A stretch of 64,000 nucleotides of DNA from Symsagittifera roscoffensis (GCF_963678635.1 NC_087069.1:33937090-34001089); one strand, 5' to 3'; positions 42,403-54,358 are shown, numbered from the stretch's first letter. Made by a program: numbers and translations. The notes: generated by a model from the sequence alone, not told the origin.

Positions 42403-43827
42403 ATTTCAAACAAACGTTTGTGCCAGTTGGTCATATTTGGAAGTTTGACATTGAGAAAAACAAGAACGCTTAATTTTGGAGTGAAATTTGATTTTTCAAA
42501 TTTTCGAATGGAGCCTGTCATGCACGATTTTCTCGCGATAACTGAAAACCGAAAAAGAGAAATCAGAACGATCGAGTAACAATCGCGGGAAAGTTGCCAA
42601 ACAAAGCAGTAGGAAATTGCCATTCGCAATTTCCGTCACAATAAAACTAGAGTAGAGCTGTCCTATCTGAAACAGAAGGAGGCGTAATCCCGAGAATTGG
42701 ACTATTATTACTCGACTGGATTATCATTCAAACTGGACTAGAGTGAACCTTCGATGGAAAGGTGGACAGCTTGAGTGTTCTAATGGTTCACGAGAAACCA
42801 TACTCTAGAGTTCAAACTTGTTCCTGTTATTGAAACTGATAAACATTAAACTCATTTAGTTACATTATTTAATTCTCGAGTTGATTACCGACTTAATTAC
42901 TCCCAGTTCTTGAGCGTGCTACCATGTGAGTACTCAATTTAAATTTCTAGAGTGTGTTTTATGATTGTTATGTTGAGGTAAGGCGAGTTTTAGGTTGATC
43001 CATCTGAAATGGATCAAAGTTCCACTGTCTGATAAAAAGTAACTTAACGGATTGTTTGACCCGGTTTTTAACGGCGTTCATGTATTTTGGGTATCTAGAG
43101 ACCTAAGTATGGGGACGTTCTTAATTCTAGAGTGGGGGGATATTTTGGTAGTAGCCTTTAAGCTGTAACGGGTCGTAGTCTCATGTCACATGCGAACCGA
43201 ATTGGCTCCGACTGATTTGAGGTAGAAAAACACAAGAGATAGTGTCCCTGACTCTTGAGTCAATGGTTATAGGGCCTATTTTTCTTAAGCCTCATATGTG
43301 ACTACAGTAGACGAATGTTACATAGTGTTTTTATGGCGCTCCTGGGTGTTTACGACATCAAGACTACGGAGTCGAACCCACTTGAGACAGCTTCGGGCTG
43401 CATGCCCATTCTAGAGTACCAGTGGTACGGTTCGGCAGGAACGTGCGAACCTTCCGGTTGTACCGTGATAGCTTTTTAAGAAAACTCGAGAAAAATTCCT
43501 GGCACGCTCTCCGAACGAGGCTTAGCTAACCGAGTAAAGGGGGGCAACTAGGGGGACAAAAACACAAGCAAAAATACAAAAAGCGAAACAAAAACCAAAA
43601 AAGAATAGAAAAAGGAACAAAAACCATAAAACGAAAAAAGACAGTGACTTTGACACCAGATTAGTTGGATCAAACCTTTATATTAATTAAATAGTATAGC
43701 ATACTGTTTTACAAGTTCGATCGTTTCGATCAACCTAGCAATTTAACCCAGTAACCTCAATAAAGTGCCCGAGTGTGGGGCGTTGTCAAGGGTTTTCAGA
43801 TAGCTTGGAACTTAGCTGGACAACAAG
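42403..43827. other. Noncoding, probably start of element B terminal or leader region
   Basis: No supported gene. Words CTCGAG, TCTAGAGT and CTTGAG recur and are also common further into element B, so element sequence may begin here. No TG...CA terminal repeat could be fixed, because the right end of element B is outside the window. Confidence 0.4.
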
Positions 43828-44079
43828 GAGACTTGACTGGAAGAGGTGACCAGCCGAGTGGGAAAGTGGTTCAGGAGCACTTGAGCTGAACCAATAGGAG
43901 ACTTGACTGGAAGAGGTGACCAGCCGAGTGGGAAAATGGTTCAGGAGCACTTGAGCTGAACCAATAGGAGACTTGACTGGAAGAGGTGACCAGCCGAGTG
44001 GGAAAGTGGTTCAGGAGCACTTGAGCTGAACCAATAGGAGACTGGACTGGAAGAGGTGACCAGTCGAGTGGGAAAGTAG
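43828..44079. repeat. 70-bp tandem repeat, about 3.6 copies
   Basis: Units begin GAGACTTGACTGGAAGAGGT at 43828, 43898 and 43968 and, with one change (GACTGGACTGG), at 44038. The copies are almost identical. Each holds GACCAGCCGAGTGGGAAA and CAGGAGCACTTGAGC. Confidence 0.95.
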
Positions 44080-44284
44080 CCATTTGGCAGTTCTCGAGTT
44101 CTCAAGTTGAGCAGAATGGGTATCGTTAAAATCCACATTACATTATAGGAGATAAGTGTAAAATTGGATAAGCGAAATCCACCGGTTTTGAGGAACGTTT
44201 TTACTTGAGCAGGCCTGGAGACAGGTCTACGGTTTTCTCTTGAGAGGTTTAGCACCCGGCGCTTAAGGTAATTTTAGGCTTAAG

Positions 44285-44365
44285 AAGGGGGGCTAAAAAG
44301 GGGGGAGGTTAGAAGGGGGGCTGGTTAAGTTAGAGGTTAGCGGTTATAACTTGTAAAAAGGGGGG
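44285..44365 (+). other. Four G6 runs (possible G-quadruplex)
   Basis: Runs of six G occur at about 44287, 44300, 44315 and 44358 on the + strand, the transcribed sense of element B, with further G-runs at about 44507 and 44548. Loops of 7 and 9 bases separate the first three. A structured leader RNA or promoter element is possible. Confidence 0.5.
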
Positions 44366-44984
44366 ACACATTAGAGTAACTAATTGCTCGGCATCGTCGA
44401 CTTAGTTACATTAGATATTTACACGCGTTGGTCATAGGAAGCGGATATCCAAAATTAGAATCAGATTAAGGTAGGTACCCTGGTCGGATCGGTAGGGGGG
44501 AACTGACATAGACAGTTTTTGTGATACCCCATAAGATCGCTAGCAGGGGGGAGGAAAACGCGTGGCAATTAAGTACCAGACATTTTTTCGATAGAAGGTA
44601 GACATTTGTCACCTTTGAATTTTTCAGGTTCATCTCTTTGTTTTTATTATTTTTTCTTGCTTAGATTTTTGTTGCATTTTGGTAAGGATTTGTTTTTGGT
44701 TTTTATACGAACAGGTGATCACAAGATACCTGCGCACAGGTTTTGGTTTCAAGTTGCTTGGAACATTGAAAAAGAGGTAACTAAAAAAGGGGGGTCAGCA
44801 TTTGGCCACTAAGAGAGGGTTTTTGGGAAAATTTTTACTAGAGCTTGAGTGGTGGTGCAAGGTACAGTGAATCAAGAAGTCCCTAAAACGAAGAAGAAAG
44901 AGGTCCCACCGCTGAAACACTTGTTAATAGTCTTGGGACAGTGCCAAAAAAGTCTTGGACCAGAGCAGTCTTGGTACAGTCTTG

Positions 44985-45545
44985 GGACAGTACAGCCTTG
45001 AGACAATACAGTCTTGGGACGCTACGATCTTGGGACAGTGGTCTTGGGATAGTGGTCTTGGGACAGTGGTCTTGAGAGACTAGTCTTGGGACAGTGGACT
45101 TGGGACAGTGGTCTTGGGACAGTGGTCTTGGGACAGTGGTCTTGGGACAGTGGTCTTGGGACAGTGGTCTTGGGACAGTGGTCTTGGGACAGTGGTCTTG
45201 GGACAGTGGTCTTGGGATAGTGGTCTTGGGACAGTGGTCTTGGGACACTAGCCTTGGGACACTAGTCCTGGGATATCAGCCTTGGGACACTAGCCTTGGG
45301 ACAGTAGTCTTGGGACAGTGGCCTTGGGACACTAGTCCTGGGATAGTAGCCTTGGGATACTAGTCTTGGGACAGTAGTCTTGGGACACTAGCCTTGGGAC
45401 ACTAGTCTTGGGACAGTAGTCTTGGGACAGTAGCCTTGGGACAGTAGTCTTGGGACAGTAGTCTTGGGACACTAGGCTTGGGAAAGGGGTCTTGGGACAC
45501 TGACAAAAAGTACTGGGACAGTACCGAACAGTCTTGGGACAGTAG
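44985..45545. repeat. 14-bp tandem array, copy 1
   Basis: About 40 units of CAGTGGTCTTGGGA and variants (CACTAGCCTTGGGA, CAGTAGTCTTGGGA). Left-hand units are mostly the CAGTGG type and right-hand units the CACTAG or CAGTAG type. Frames through it are open on both strands but are repeat artefacts. Confidence 0.95.
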
Positions 45546-45605
45546 AAAGAAAGCCTGGGACGGTACAAAGAAGAGTAGGGACAGTAACCGGAAGTCTTGG
45601 GACGG

Positions 45606-45613
45606 TATAAAAA
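45606..45613 (+). promoter_or_regulatory. TATA-like box, unit 1
   Basis: TATAAAAA directly follows the 14-bp array, with AATAAA about 80 bases downstream (near 45692). That is the order expected of a U3/R boundary in an LTR. The identical arrangement in unit 2 supports a repeated promoter, but there is no direct evidence. Confidence 0.35.
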
Positions 45614-46131
45614 TTGAAGTAAAATTACAATAAGTGTTTTGAGACAGATTAATACTAGTCGGAACCCGGTACGGTTGAGACCACAAATAAAGAAAGTTTC
45701 TCGAAAGGTTTTGAAAGAGAACTGGGAACAAGGTTTTTATCACGTTGTATATTTCTTTTATAAAAAAAAATAGGTTCATCTCTTTGTTTTTATTATTTTT
45801 TCTTGCTTAGATTTTTGTTGCATTTTGGTAAGGATTTGTGTTTGGTTTTTATACGAACAGGTGATCACAAGATACCTGCGCACAGGTTTTGGTTTCAAGT
45901 TGCTTGGAACATTGAAAAAGAGGTAACTAAAAAAGGGGGGGTCAGCATTTGGCCACTAAGAGAGGGTTTTTGGGAAAATTTTTACTAGAGCTTGAGTGGT
46001 GGTGCAAGGTACAGTGAATCAAGAAGTCCCTAAAACGAAGAAGAAAGAGGTCCCACCGCTGAAACACTTGTTAATAGTCTTGGGACAGTGCCACAAAAGT
46101 CTTGGACCAGAGCAGTCTTGGTACAGTCTTG

Positions 46132-46692
46132 GGACAGTACAGCCTTGAGACAATACAGTCTTGGGACGCTACGATCTTGGGACAGTGGTCTTGGGATAGT
46201 GGTCTTGGGACAGTGGTCTTGAGAGACTAGTCTTGGGACAGTGGACTTGGGACAGTGGTCTTGGGACAGTGGTCTTGGGACAGTGGTCTTGGGACAGTGG
46301 TCTTGGGACAGTGGTCTTGGGACAGTGGTCTTGGGACAGTGGTCTTGGGACAGTGGTCTTGGGATAGTGGTCTTGGGACAGTGGTCTTGGGACACTAGCC
46401 TTGGGACACTAGTCCTGGGATATCAGCCTTGGGACACTAGCCTTGGGACAGTAGTCTTGGGACAGTGGCCTTGGGACACTAGTCCTGGGATAGTAGCCTT
46501 GGGACACTAGTCTTGGGACAGTAGTCTTGGGACACTAGCCTTGGGACACTAGTCTTGGGACAGTAGTCTTGGGACAGTAGCCTTGGGACAGTAGTCTTGG
46601 GACAGTAGTCTTGGGACACTAGGCTTGGGAAAGGGGTCTTGGGACACTGACAAAAAGTACTGGGACAGTACCGAACAGTCTTGGGACAGTAG
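46132..46692. repeat. 14-bp tandem array, copy 2
   Basis: Second array, with the same variant order as copy 1 apart from single changes, inside the second 1.15-kb unit. Confidence 0.95.
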
Positions 46693-46752
46693 AAAGAAAG
46701 CCTGGGACGGTACAAAGAAGAGTAGGGACAGTAACTGGAAGTCTTGGGACGG

Positions 46753-46760
46753 TATAAAAA
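46753..46760 (+). promoter_or_regulatory. TATA-like box, unit 2, upstream of gag
   Basis: TATAAAAA lies about 250 bases ahead of the gag ATG (47005), after the second array. AATAAA is near 46839. If one of the two drives the element, this is the nearer. Confidence 0.4.
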
Positions 46761-47004
46761 TTGAAGTAAAATTACAATAAGTGTTTTGAGACAGATTAAT
46801 ACTAGTCGGAACCCGGTACGGTTGAGACCACAAATAAAGAAAGTTTCTCGAAAGGTTTTGAAAGAGAACTGGGAACAAGGTTTTTATCACGTTGTATATT
46901 TCTTTTATAAAAAAAATTTTTTTTTTTTCATAATAGATTTTATTCTTAGAATAGAATTGTGTATATAATAATATTGTAAATAAGAGCAATTGTAAATAGA
47001 AATA

Positions 47005-48315
47005 ATGAGACGGAGTAGGGTACCGGTGCTCGAAAAAAGGTCAAGTGGATCAAACACGAAATATAACTCGTCGCTGCGCGGAACGACATCAATGGGCCCA
47101 AGGAAAACAAAAGATAACTTTTCAGTTAGCATGGTCAGCACGAGGAGTAGTACCGAGAACAAGGCGAGAGAAGGTGCTAAAGACAAACAGGTGGAGCCCA
47201 CAATTGAAATCGATCTAGAGACACCAGACCAGAGCGTAGATGAAGTGGAGAAGAAGACAACGGAATCCACACCGATGCCCCATATGGAAGATCAAAATCC
47301 AAAAACCGTGGAGTTTTCGCCGATAGACGCGTTGGAAGACACAACAGGCAATACCCGAGAAACGGTGAAAGACGACTCTCAAGTAAAGAAGACATCTTTT
47401 ACAGAAAAGTTGGCGATGATGGTCGGAATGAAATCGAGAGACAACACGGCCGAAGAATCAAAAACTGAAAGAGCACGAACATTTGGGACAGTGAGCACGA
47501 AGGCGACAGAAGCCGACCTAAAGGAAGAACAAGCCAGAACAGGTGCGACAGCCGAAAACAAGACAACTGCTGATCATGAAAAAGCTACTCTTGAGCTTGG
47601 CGACCTGATGACAAAACTAAATCAGATCGACAAAAAACTAAAGTACAGTGAGGAAGATAGAGACTTAATAAGGAAAGAGTTGAAATACAACAAACACGAG
47701 TATCTGGATAGTTATTTTAACCTGGCTAAGGCGACAGACGAGAGACTCCAGCAGATGTCGGACAAGGTAGATGCCACCAATGAAGAACGAGATAAGAACA
47801 TCAAAAAAGATATGCAACAGTAGAAAAACCGATATGATGATGTCAACAGCCAATTAGGTAGCCTGGAAAAGAGAATGGACACAATGAACAGGAATCAGGC
47901 CGAAAGTTCGTGTGCAATACAGGCGAAATTGGATGCAATCTTGAGAAATTCTACCTCACAAGAAAGACCGGCAGCGGATCGTACGCAAGGCACCAGAGTT
48001 GACTTTGTGGAACCACAAAGGAACAAACGGCAATCGACACCGTTGTCTTTATACCGGGATGCGGTAAGCATAGCACCAACGGCTGCTAAAACAATCATGA
48101 AAAATGGAACATCAAACACAATGAGTGGTCCGGGGGACTCAACAGCTAGCAGCAACGCAGGTCCGGATGCCATGACGTGGGCAAGCACTTGGGAGATGAT
48201 GAACAGGACTCTGACTCGAGCGATAGGAGAGACGAAAAGTCAAGAAAAACTTTCAAGAAGCCAAAAGAATTCAAAGACGACTCCGATGGAGGCATTGACA
48301 CCTGGGTGGAAGTGA
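47005..48315 (+). pseudogene. Element B gag, N-terminal coiled-coil part, with internal TAG
   Basis: One frame from ATG 47005, interrupted by TAG at 47821-47823, continuing in frame to 48315. The lead is charged and low in complexity. A strong coiled coil follows (about 47580-47880, e.g. KLNQIDKKLKYSEEDRDLIR). A segment with RVDFVEPQRNKRQS (about 47994) matches element A ORF1 (RVNFNEHQRRKT), fixing the correspondence of the two Gag leads. The capsid is in another frame (-1) from about 48180. Apart from the TAG the reading is coherent, so the stop looks like decay, a sequencing error or, less likely, readthrough. Confidence 0.75.
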
Positions 48316-48959
48316 TGAGATTACACCTAGAGCAAGATAACTTAAATGATGAAAGGCAAGCATGCACAGCCATACTCAGCAACCTGGAAGGCACGGCATT
48401 AAAATGCGTGGTTGCAAAGAAAGAAGAAGAACGCAATACCGCGGACAAAATCTTCGAAATATTGCTGAATCGATTCGGGTCAGGCATGAAGGGTCACCAA
48501 GCGATGATGCAATTTGAAAAGAGAAGGCAGAGGGACGATGAGTCAATTGATCGGTTCCTAGATGACCTTGAGAGCTTGAGAAGAAGGAGTGACCCAGAGG
48601 AGTCGACAAACAGAAGAAACTTTAGCATTGCCTCGAAGTTCATAGATGGGGTAAAAAGTGATGACTTAAGAACAATGTTAGCAACATACTACACATTGTC
48701 GAAAGACAGCGCACCGACCCCAGAAGAAATGAGACAGAAATCAAGGGAATACATGCTGATGAAGCCCAAAAAATACTCATATTCAGAAAACAGAAACACC
48801 GAAGGGGGAAGCCAACCTCAGAGGTCGTCATGGTACAAGCCTAGAGATGACATGGACAAGCGCAGATCATGCGCGAACTGCGGGTCGGCGGATCACCACG
48901 TGGCTGACTGCACAACATACAAACAAGGCATGAAGAGTCTAGGATACGCACCGGATTAG
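48177..48959 (+). pseudogene. Element B gag: capsid and first zinc knuckle
   Basis: Open from a frame change near 48180 to TAG at 48957. Residues about 45-190 have the pattern of Ty3/gypsy capsids (DTWVEVMRLHLEQ, LEGTALKCV, FEILLNRFG, FEKRRQRDDESIDRFLDDLE). A zinc knuckle lies at 232-245 (CANCGSADHHVADC, C-x2-C-x4-H-x4-C). After the TAG the same frame continues with a second knuckle, so Gag is split by this stop. It lacks an ATG of its own and must be read on from the N-terminal part. Confidence 0.85.
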
Positions 48960-48965
48960 GAGGAC

Positions 48966-51107
48966 ATGAGCCAGATGGAGGAACACGAGTACTATAGTGG
49001 CTTAATCATCAAGATAGGAGCGAGATGCTTCTTCTGTAACCAAGAAGGGCACTTCAGAATGGATTGTCCCTTGTTCTGGGAAGCGGTCAAGGACCAGAGT
49101 CACCCCAAACATAAGTTGGCATTAGCGGCGGTGCAGAATCAGCGGAATAAACAAAACGAGTTTGAATCTAGGAACTTAGGAGCACCAAGCACGGAATTGC
49201 CGACGAAAACAGTGAAAGCTGTAACACATGTTAATGGTGCGATAGAATCCGCAGCCGGGAACTCTCTAGAGATAAACTATGAGAAAGCGGCGACGGAAGC
49301 AATTACCAAAGTGAAACAGGATCTGGCTGCGAAAGAAATAGAGCAACGACTAAAGCTGGAGATCGAAAGACAGAATTTCAACGGAGCATTAGCTGGATCA
49401 AAACCAACACCAGAGGCTGTACCGGGCTCGATAAAGACCGGGAATTGTAACACTGTAAAAATGGTGACGGGAAAGCCATTCGGCATATCGAAAATCGGGG
49501 CTAGAATAATGCCGATAATCACAGTGGGCGGCCACGAGGTAACCAGAAACTTGAGCGAACCGAGCGACCAGACAATAATGCACATTGACGTGTACGCAGA
49601 TTACTTGAGTTGTATAAGCCCACAAACGACTTCTAGAGCGTTGAGAGCACTACTCACGAGAGGGGGCAGCAAGTCGTTAAGTGTTGATAACAGGTATACT
49701 GAAGCTTATGGTCCACACGAGGTGATGCTAAATATAGATGGAATCAACATCTATACCAAGACAATGATAACATGTGACGAAGATCTAATTGGGCAAATCT
49801 ACGTAGGGAAAGAAGAGTTGAAAGTGAGATCGATTGGACACTGCGCCATGCTTGAAGAAGATGCGATGCACATCGGGACGGAGGCAGATGTGACAGGGAA
49901 CGTGCCAGACATAAGTAGCAAAAAGACTCAGTTACATGGGTTACTTGATACGGGAGCAGTCTTGAGCGTCATACCAATCGAAACTTGGGAACGGATGGGC
50001 TTTGACAAAGGTGATTTGATAGACTCGAGAATACGGCTGTCAGCTGCAAACAAAGGGGCACTTCGGGTGCTGGGCAGGACGCCGATAATAGCCCTCAATT
50101 TGGGGGAACGTAACCTGTGGATGAGCTTTCTCGTGGTAGAAAACCTAGATGAATCTGACCAATTCATTTTGGGCAGAGACTTCATCAGGAATTTCGACGT
50201 AACGATTGATCTAAATAACGCAATGTTCAGGATACGGAACCCGGATAGGAGGTACGCAATCAAACCGGTAAATTTAATAATGGCAAATGAAACCAAAGCA
50301 CCGGTATTCTTGAGTAGGAGGGTGAGGCTAAAGGCGAATGAAGCGGCAATCGTAGGCTTGAGGATGAAAAATTACAATGAACTAAGTAACAACAAGCAAG
50401 TGTGTATAGTTCCAAATCCTAATAGTCAAAGTGCTGCTGTTTTAGGAAGATCCTTCTCGATAACGAAGAGCGGCCTCTGCGTCAGTGTCTTGTTGAATAC
50501 TCTTGATATACCGATCACGATACAGAGAGGGAGGAAACTGGGATATGCTTTACCGGTTAAAATCCGATATGAAACAACGGAGAACTCAAAACAAAATGAA
50601 GTTGTTTATTGTCCCAATCATAGGGACAAAATTTGTATCTTGAGACGATTGCAGAAAATAAAAGGTTCTTCAGGTCTTGTTAAATCACTTAAGTCAGAGA
50701 CAGACGATGGGCTGTCGAGCTGTTCGAACTTTCCAGAGCGGCCCACACTAGATGAAATGCAAACTGATAAACCGGTTCTGCCGGAGATTGAACATTTGAG
50801 GGGCAAACTGAAAGATGAACAGCTCGAAGCCATCAAGGACGTACTAGAGCGGAACGAAGAAGTTTTTTCGAGGCATAAAGCGGATATCGGGTGTTGTAAT
50901 TTTGTTGAGCATGAAATAGAACTTGAGGAGAACGCGGTACCGCACAGGGAGGGGGCGAGGCGCATGACCCCACACAAATCGGAGGCGTGTAGAAAAGAAA
51001 TCGAGACGTTACTAGAGTATGACATGATAGAACCATCCAAGTCACCGTGGGTGTGTGGAGTAGTGATGGCCAAAAAGAAAGGCGACCAGTTGAGGTTTTG
51101 TTGTTGA
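48966..51107 (+). pseudogene. Element B: second zinc knuckle, protease and start of RT
   Basis: Same frame as the capsid, after TAG 48957. A zinc knuckle lies at 21-34 (CFFCNQEGHFRMDC). Then comes a long spacer, an aspartic protease with LLDTGAVLSVIP (Asp about 328) and ILGRDFI (about 400), and the RT lead with SPWVCGVVMAKKKG near the end. It stops at TGA 51105 inside the RT 'RFC.DFRYLN' block. The same frame resumes immediately after, so a small local change made the stop. The protease keeps its catalytic motif and flap order. Confidence 0.88.
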
Positions 51108-51131
51108 TTTCGATACCTGAACTCCGTCACA

Positions 51132-52520
51132 GTGAAGGATGTCTATCCCATACCTAGGATTGATGAGAGCCTCTCGAAGTTAGGTGATGCAAAATTTTTT
51201 ACGACTCTTGATTTAGGCTCGACCTTTTGGCAGGTACCACTAAGGAAGCAGGACAGGGACAAGACAGGGTTCGCCTGCGAGTTGGGTCTGTTTCAATGGA
51301 AATGGATGCCGTTTGGACTTTGCAACGCCACAGCCACGTTTCAGCGGCTGATGGCACACGCCCTGATAGGCGTGACGAAGAAGTATGGCAATCTGGTAAT
51401 GTGCTACGTGGATGACGTGGTAATAGCGACGCCCACATTGGAAGACCACATTGAGAGACTTGACGAAGTGTTCGCATGCATGAAAAGGTCGGGGCTAAAG
51501 TGCAAACCATCAAAGTGCGAGATACTCAAGGACTCAATAAAATACTTGGGCAGGATGGTAGACAAGCACGGCATCAGACCTGATCCGGACGCCGTGGAAG
51601 CAGTCCTAACCTGGAAATCACCGAAGACAGAACACCAGTTGATGAGCTTCCTGGGTTTCGCTAACTATTATAGAGAGTTCATCAAAGGCTATGCGGACAA
51701 GGTATACCCGATGCAACAATTAATGAAACACAAGGGCAAGAAGTTCACGTGGAACAACGCAGCAGAAGAGTCATTCCAGAGAATAAAGAAAGAGCTATGT
51801 GAGGCACCAGTACTGGGTATGCCGACTGAGAAAGGGATATACGTGCTGGACACGGATGCGTCGGTAGTCGCGATTTCTGGAATTCTCCATCAAGAACAAG
51901 AATGGAATGGGAAGACAGTCTTGAGACCAATAGCGTACGGGAGCAAAGTCCTGAGTGACACGGAAATGAAGTACGGAGCACCGAAAGCAGAGATGTTCGC
52001 GGTGGTTACCTTTGTCGAGAAATACAGGGCATACCTGGGCAGTGAGCCATTCAAATTGCGAATCGATAATCGAGCACTGAGCTGGCTGAAAACGTACTCA
52101 ATGGACCAAAGTTACATTGGGAGGTGGATAGTTCGCCTGGACGGATACAACATGATAATTGAGCATAGAAAACGAGATAAACATCAGAATGCCGACAGCT
52201 TGAGTAAGAAGACGGAGTTCTACGAGAGACAAGAGCAAAGAGAGGCAGACAGACCTGAAATCAAAGATGGCTTCTCCTTCATGGACAAGGAAACGTACGA
52301 AAGTCTTCCACTCACGAGATGGCTGGACAAATCAGGCAAACCGATTGAAGATCATCCTGAATTACCTAAAGAACCTCTAGAAAAGACCATCTTGAAGAAG
52401 AGCAGAAGATTTCCGATAGAAATAATACTAAAGTCGAAGATCGTGAGGGAGACGCTCAAGGCAAAAGGCTATGATCTTAACCAGGTAGAAGCAGGAACTG
52501 CACAGATAGATGATGACTAA
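51132..52520 (+). pseudogene. Element B: reverse transcriptase and RNase H
   Basis: The same frame as the preceding piece, in effect continuing after TGA 51105. RT motifs are TTLDLGSTFWQ (Asp27), WMPFGLCNATATFQ, YVDDVV (92-97) and LGRMV. Connection and RNase H follow with LDTDAS (about 240), KAEMFAVV (Glu about 285), RIDNRAL (Asp about 310) and HQNADSLSK (about 351). All four acidic RNase H positions appear present. The order and motifs are Ty3/gypsy. The C-terminus is a charged linker, and TAA at 52518 interrupts it before the same frame continues. Confidence 0.95.
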
Positions 52521-53252
52521 ATGAGGTTGCTCGAGAAACTATCAGATGAGAAGCCCGTGATCCAAGAGAAGGGTCAAGAGGAACCGGAAGTCACTATACT
52601 TCGGAGAAAAGAAACAGTGAACAATACTGACTCCTCAAGAGGAAGCGTCACTGACAGCAAAGATGTCGTGCGGTCACTAGTTGACAAAATCCCCGAAAAC
52701 ATTCTGGAGCAGACCAAGGTTAGGAAAAAGAAAGTGACGTTCAAAGAAGATACTGAACACCTGGGACTAAGTCAAGAGTCCGGGGAGTGTTCCATGTTCA
52801 CGGAAGAAGAAACCGGAGAAGGAAAATTGTCCGGGGAGCGTGAAGAATGGGATGAAGACTCGGATGAGAGCAGCGAAAACCAAGACAGTCTGTGCATGAT
52901 ATTGGCGGAAGAGAAGACAAGGCACCACGACAGGGAGTTACATACGGATCCATCTTCAGGAACGTACAATCTGGACGTACAGGAAATACGAGGTGGTGAA
53001 GAACTTGAGAAAATTGCGGTTTCAAGGAAGCCATTCAGGGAATTATCATGCAACTCAAACGTCAGAACGAATCTGGTGCCAGAAGATGATATGAAAATCG
53101 TGAAAAGGATGATATGCGTGAAGCTGAGTGATGACATCCACAACCCTGGCCACAACATTACACAAACACAGCCTCATCATACTGCCACAATTGTATCAAA
53201 CGGAGGTGCTTTTCAGATCGCACGACCAGATGGGGCACCAGGGGATAGATAA
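52521..53252 (+). pseudogene. Element B: acidic linker between RNase H and integrase
   Basis: 243 codons in the same frame after TAA 52518. Strongly charged, with runs rich in Glu, Asp and Ser (WDEDSDESSENQDS) and no domain. It lies where Ty3/gypsy polyproteins have a short tether, so the family has an unusually long one (about 300 residues in all). The frame leaves the coding path somewhere in 53130-53250, where integrase is found in the next frame. Confidence 0.65.
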
Positions 53253-53931
53253 AGTACAACAAAGGATACTTCACAGGTTTGATTGGCCAGGAATGAGAAA
53301 AGCTTGCGAGAGATGGGTGAATGCCTGCTTGGCATGCCTCCAGGTAAAAGACCCAAGGAAGATGAAGTTTCCCCTCAAGTCCGTCGAGAGCTCAGAGTTC
53401 AATGAAGTGGTGCAGATAGACCATCAAAAAATCTGCATGACGGAGTCGGGATATAACCAGATACTGGTCATAATAGATCACTTCACAAAGTTGGCGGAAG
53501 CGGTTCCGTGCCAGACAGCCTCGGCCGAGGAGACATGTGATCATCTGATAACGCATTGGATATCGCGGTATGGTTATCCAATGACTTTCCAGTCGGACAA
53601 CGGCAAAGCTTTTGTGGGGGAATTGACAAAAGAATTGATGAGGAGATCGCACATTGCTCAAGCACACTCGACGACCTACCATCCACAGACCAATGGGTTG
53701 GTAGAGAGACAGAACAGGACACTGGTCAACATGTTAAGGGTGTACTGCTCAAGATACATGACGGACTGGGATAAATACCTGCCACAGGTAGTAGGGGCCT
53801 ACAACAGTACACAGCACTCAACGACGGGCGTCAGTCCTTTCATGATGTTGACAGGCAGGGAGAGAGCAATGCCTCTGAATTCTTTTACCGGGAATACGAG
53901 GGGAAAAGGACGTCGCCTCAGGCATACGTGA
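53128..53931 (+). pseudogene. Element B integrase: zinc domain and catalytic core
   Basis: 268 codons. The zinc domain has His32, His37, Cys67 and Cys70 (SHDQMGHQG, then CLAC). The catalytic core has Asp97 (VQIDHQ), Asp156 (FQSDNG) and Glu192 (NGLVERQ). The D to E spacing of 35 residues is canonical. A frame change near 53880 takes the reading into 53928-54356. Element A keeps only the part from the second Asp onward. Confidence 0.93.
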
Positions 53932-54356
53932 AAGAAGCGATCAAAAGACAACAGGAGCTAAACGAGCTATGCAGGAGGAACACGGCGCAAGCGCAAATGA
54001 GACAACGCAGAAAATATGACAAAAAAATATTACAAGCAAAGCCATATGAAGTGGGCCAATACGTGTGGGTCTTTCAAAATGTCATACCGCCCAAGGGAAC
54101 GAAGAAACTACTCAAGAAGTGGAGGGGACCATTCATGATAACGGAAGTTCATCAACAAGGACGGTTCTACCGCTTAAGTACTGGGCGAGCAGCACATTAT
54201 GAAAATCTGAAGCCTCACGTTCCGTCCCCGGAAGACTGGTGCATACCGAAGGACATGGAGGGTCTCGAGTACCTGGTGGTAGAGCCAGCGTGTGAAGTGA
54301 ATGAAAAAGGCACCAGAGAGAAACATGATGGTAATGAGACGACAATGAAAAGATAG
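53928..54356 (+). pseudogene. Element B integrase C-terminal (GPY/F) domain
   Basis: 142 codons in the frame following the integrase core. A helical segment (KRQQELNELCRRN) leads to VGQYVWVFQNV and KKWRGPFMITEVH with GRFYRLSTG, the GPY/F DNA-binding module of Ty3/gypsy integrases. The piece ends with an acidic lead (PACEVNEKGTREKHDGNE) that corresponds to element A ORF1, where the frame is unbroken. TAG at 54354 comes with a further frame change. Confidence 0.9.
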
Positions 54357-54358
54357 AG

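Larger units (their letters stand above)
44626..46917. repeat. 1.15-kb unit duplicated in tandem
   Basis: Sequence from AGGTTCATCTCTTTG (44626) to the TTTTATAAAAAAAA end (45771) is repeated at 45772-46917 with only a few single-base changes (about 44953, 45357 and 45586) and homopolymer length differences. Each unit holds a 14-bp array, a TATAAAAA word and an AATAAA word. Element B gag starts 88 bases after the second copy. Confidence 0.93.

Noticed and set aside
44883-46715. Repetitive frames (PKTTVPRPLSQDHC-type) through the 14-bp arrays
   Set aside because: Three 14-bp units make 14 codons, so open frames follow from the repeat itself on both strands.
47821-48959. Programmed TAG readthrough in Gag of element B
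   Set aside because: Two TAGs are suggestive, but TGA and TAA also interrupt Pol and frames shift in both directions, which fits decay or error better.
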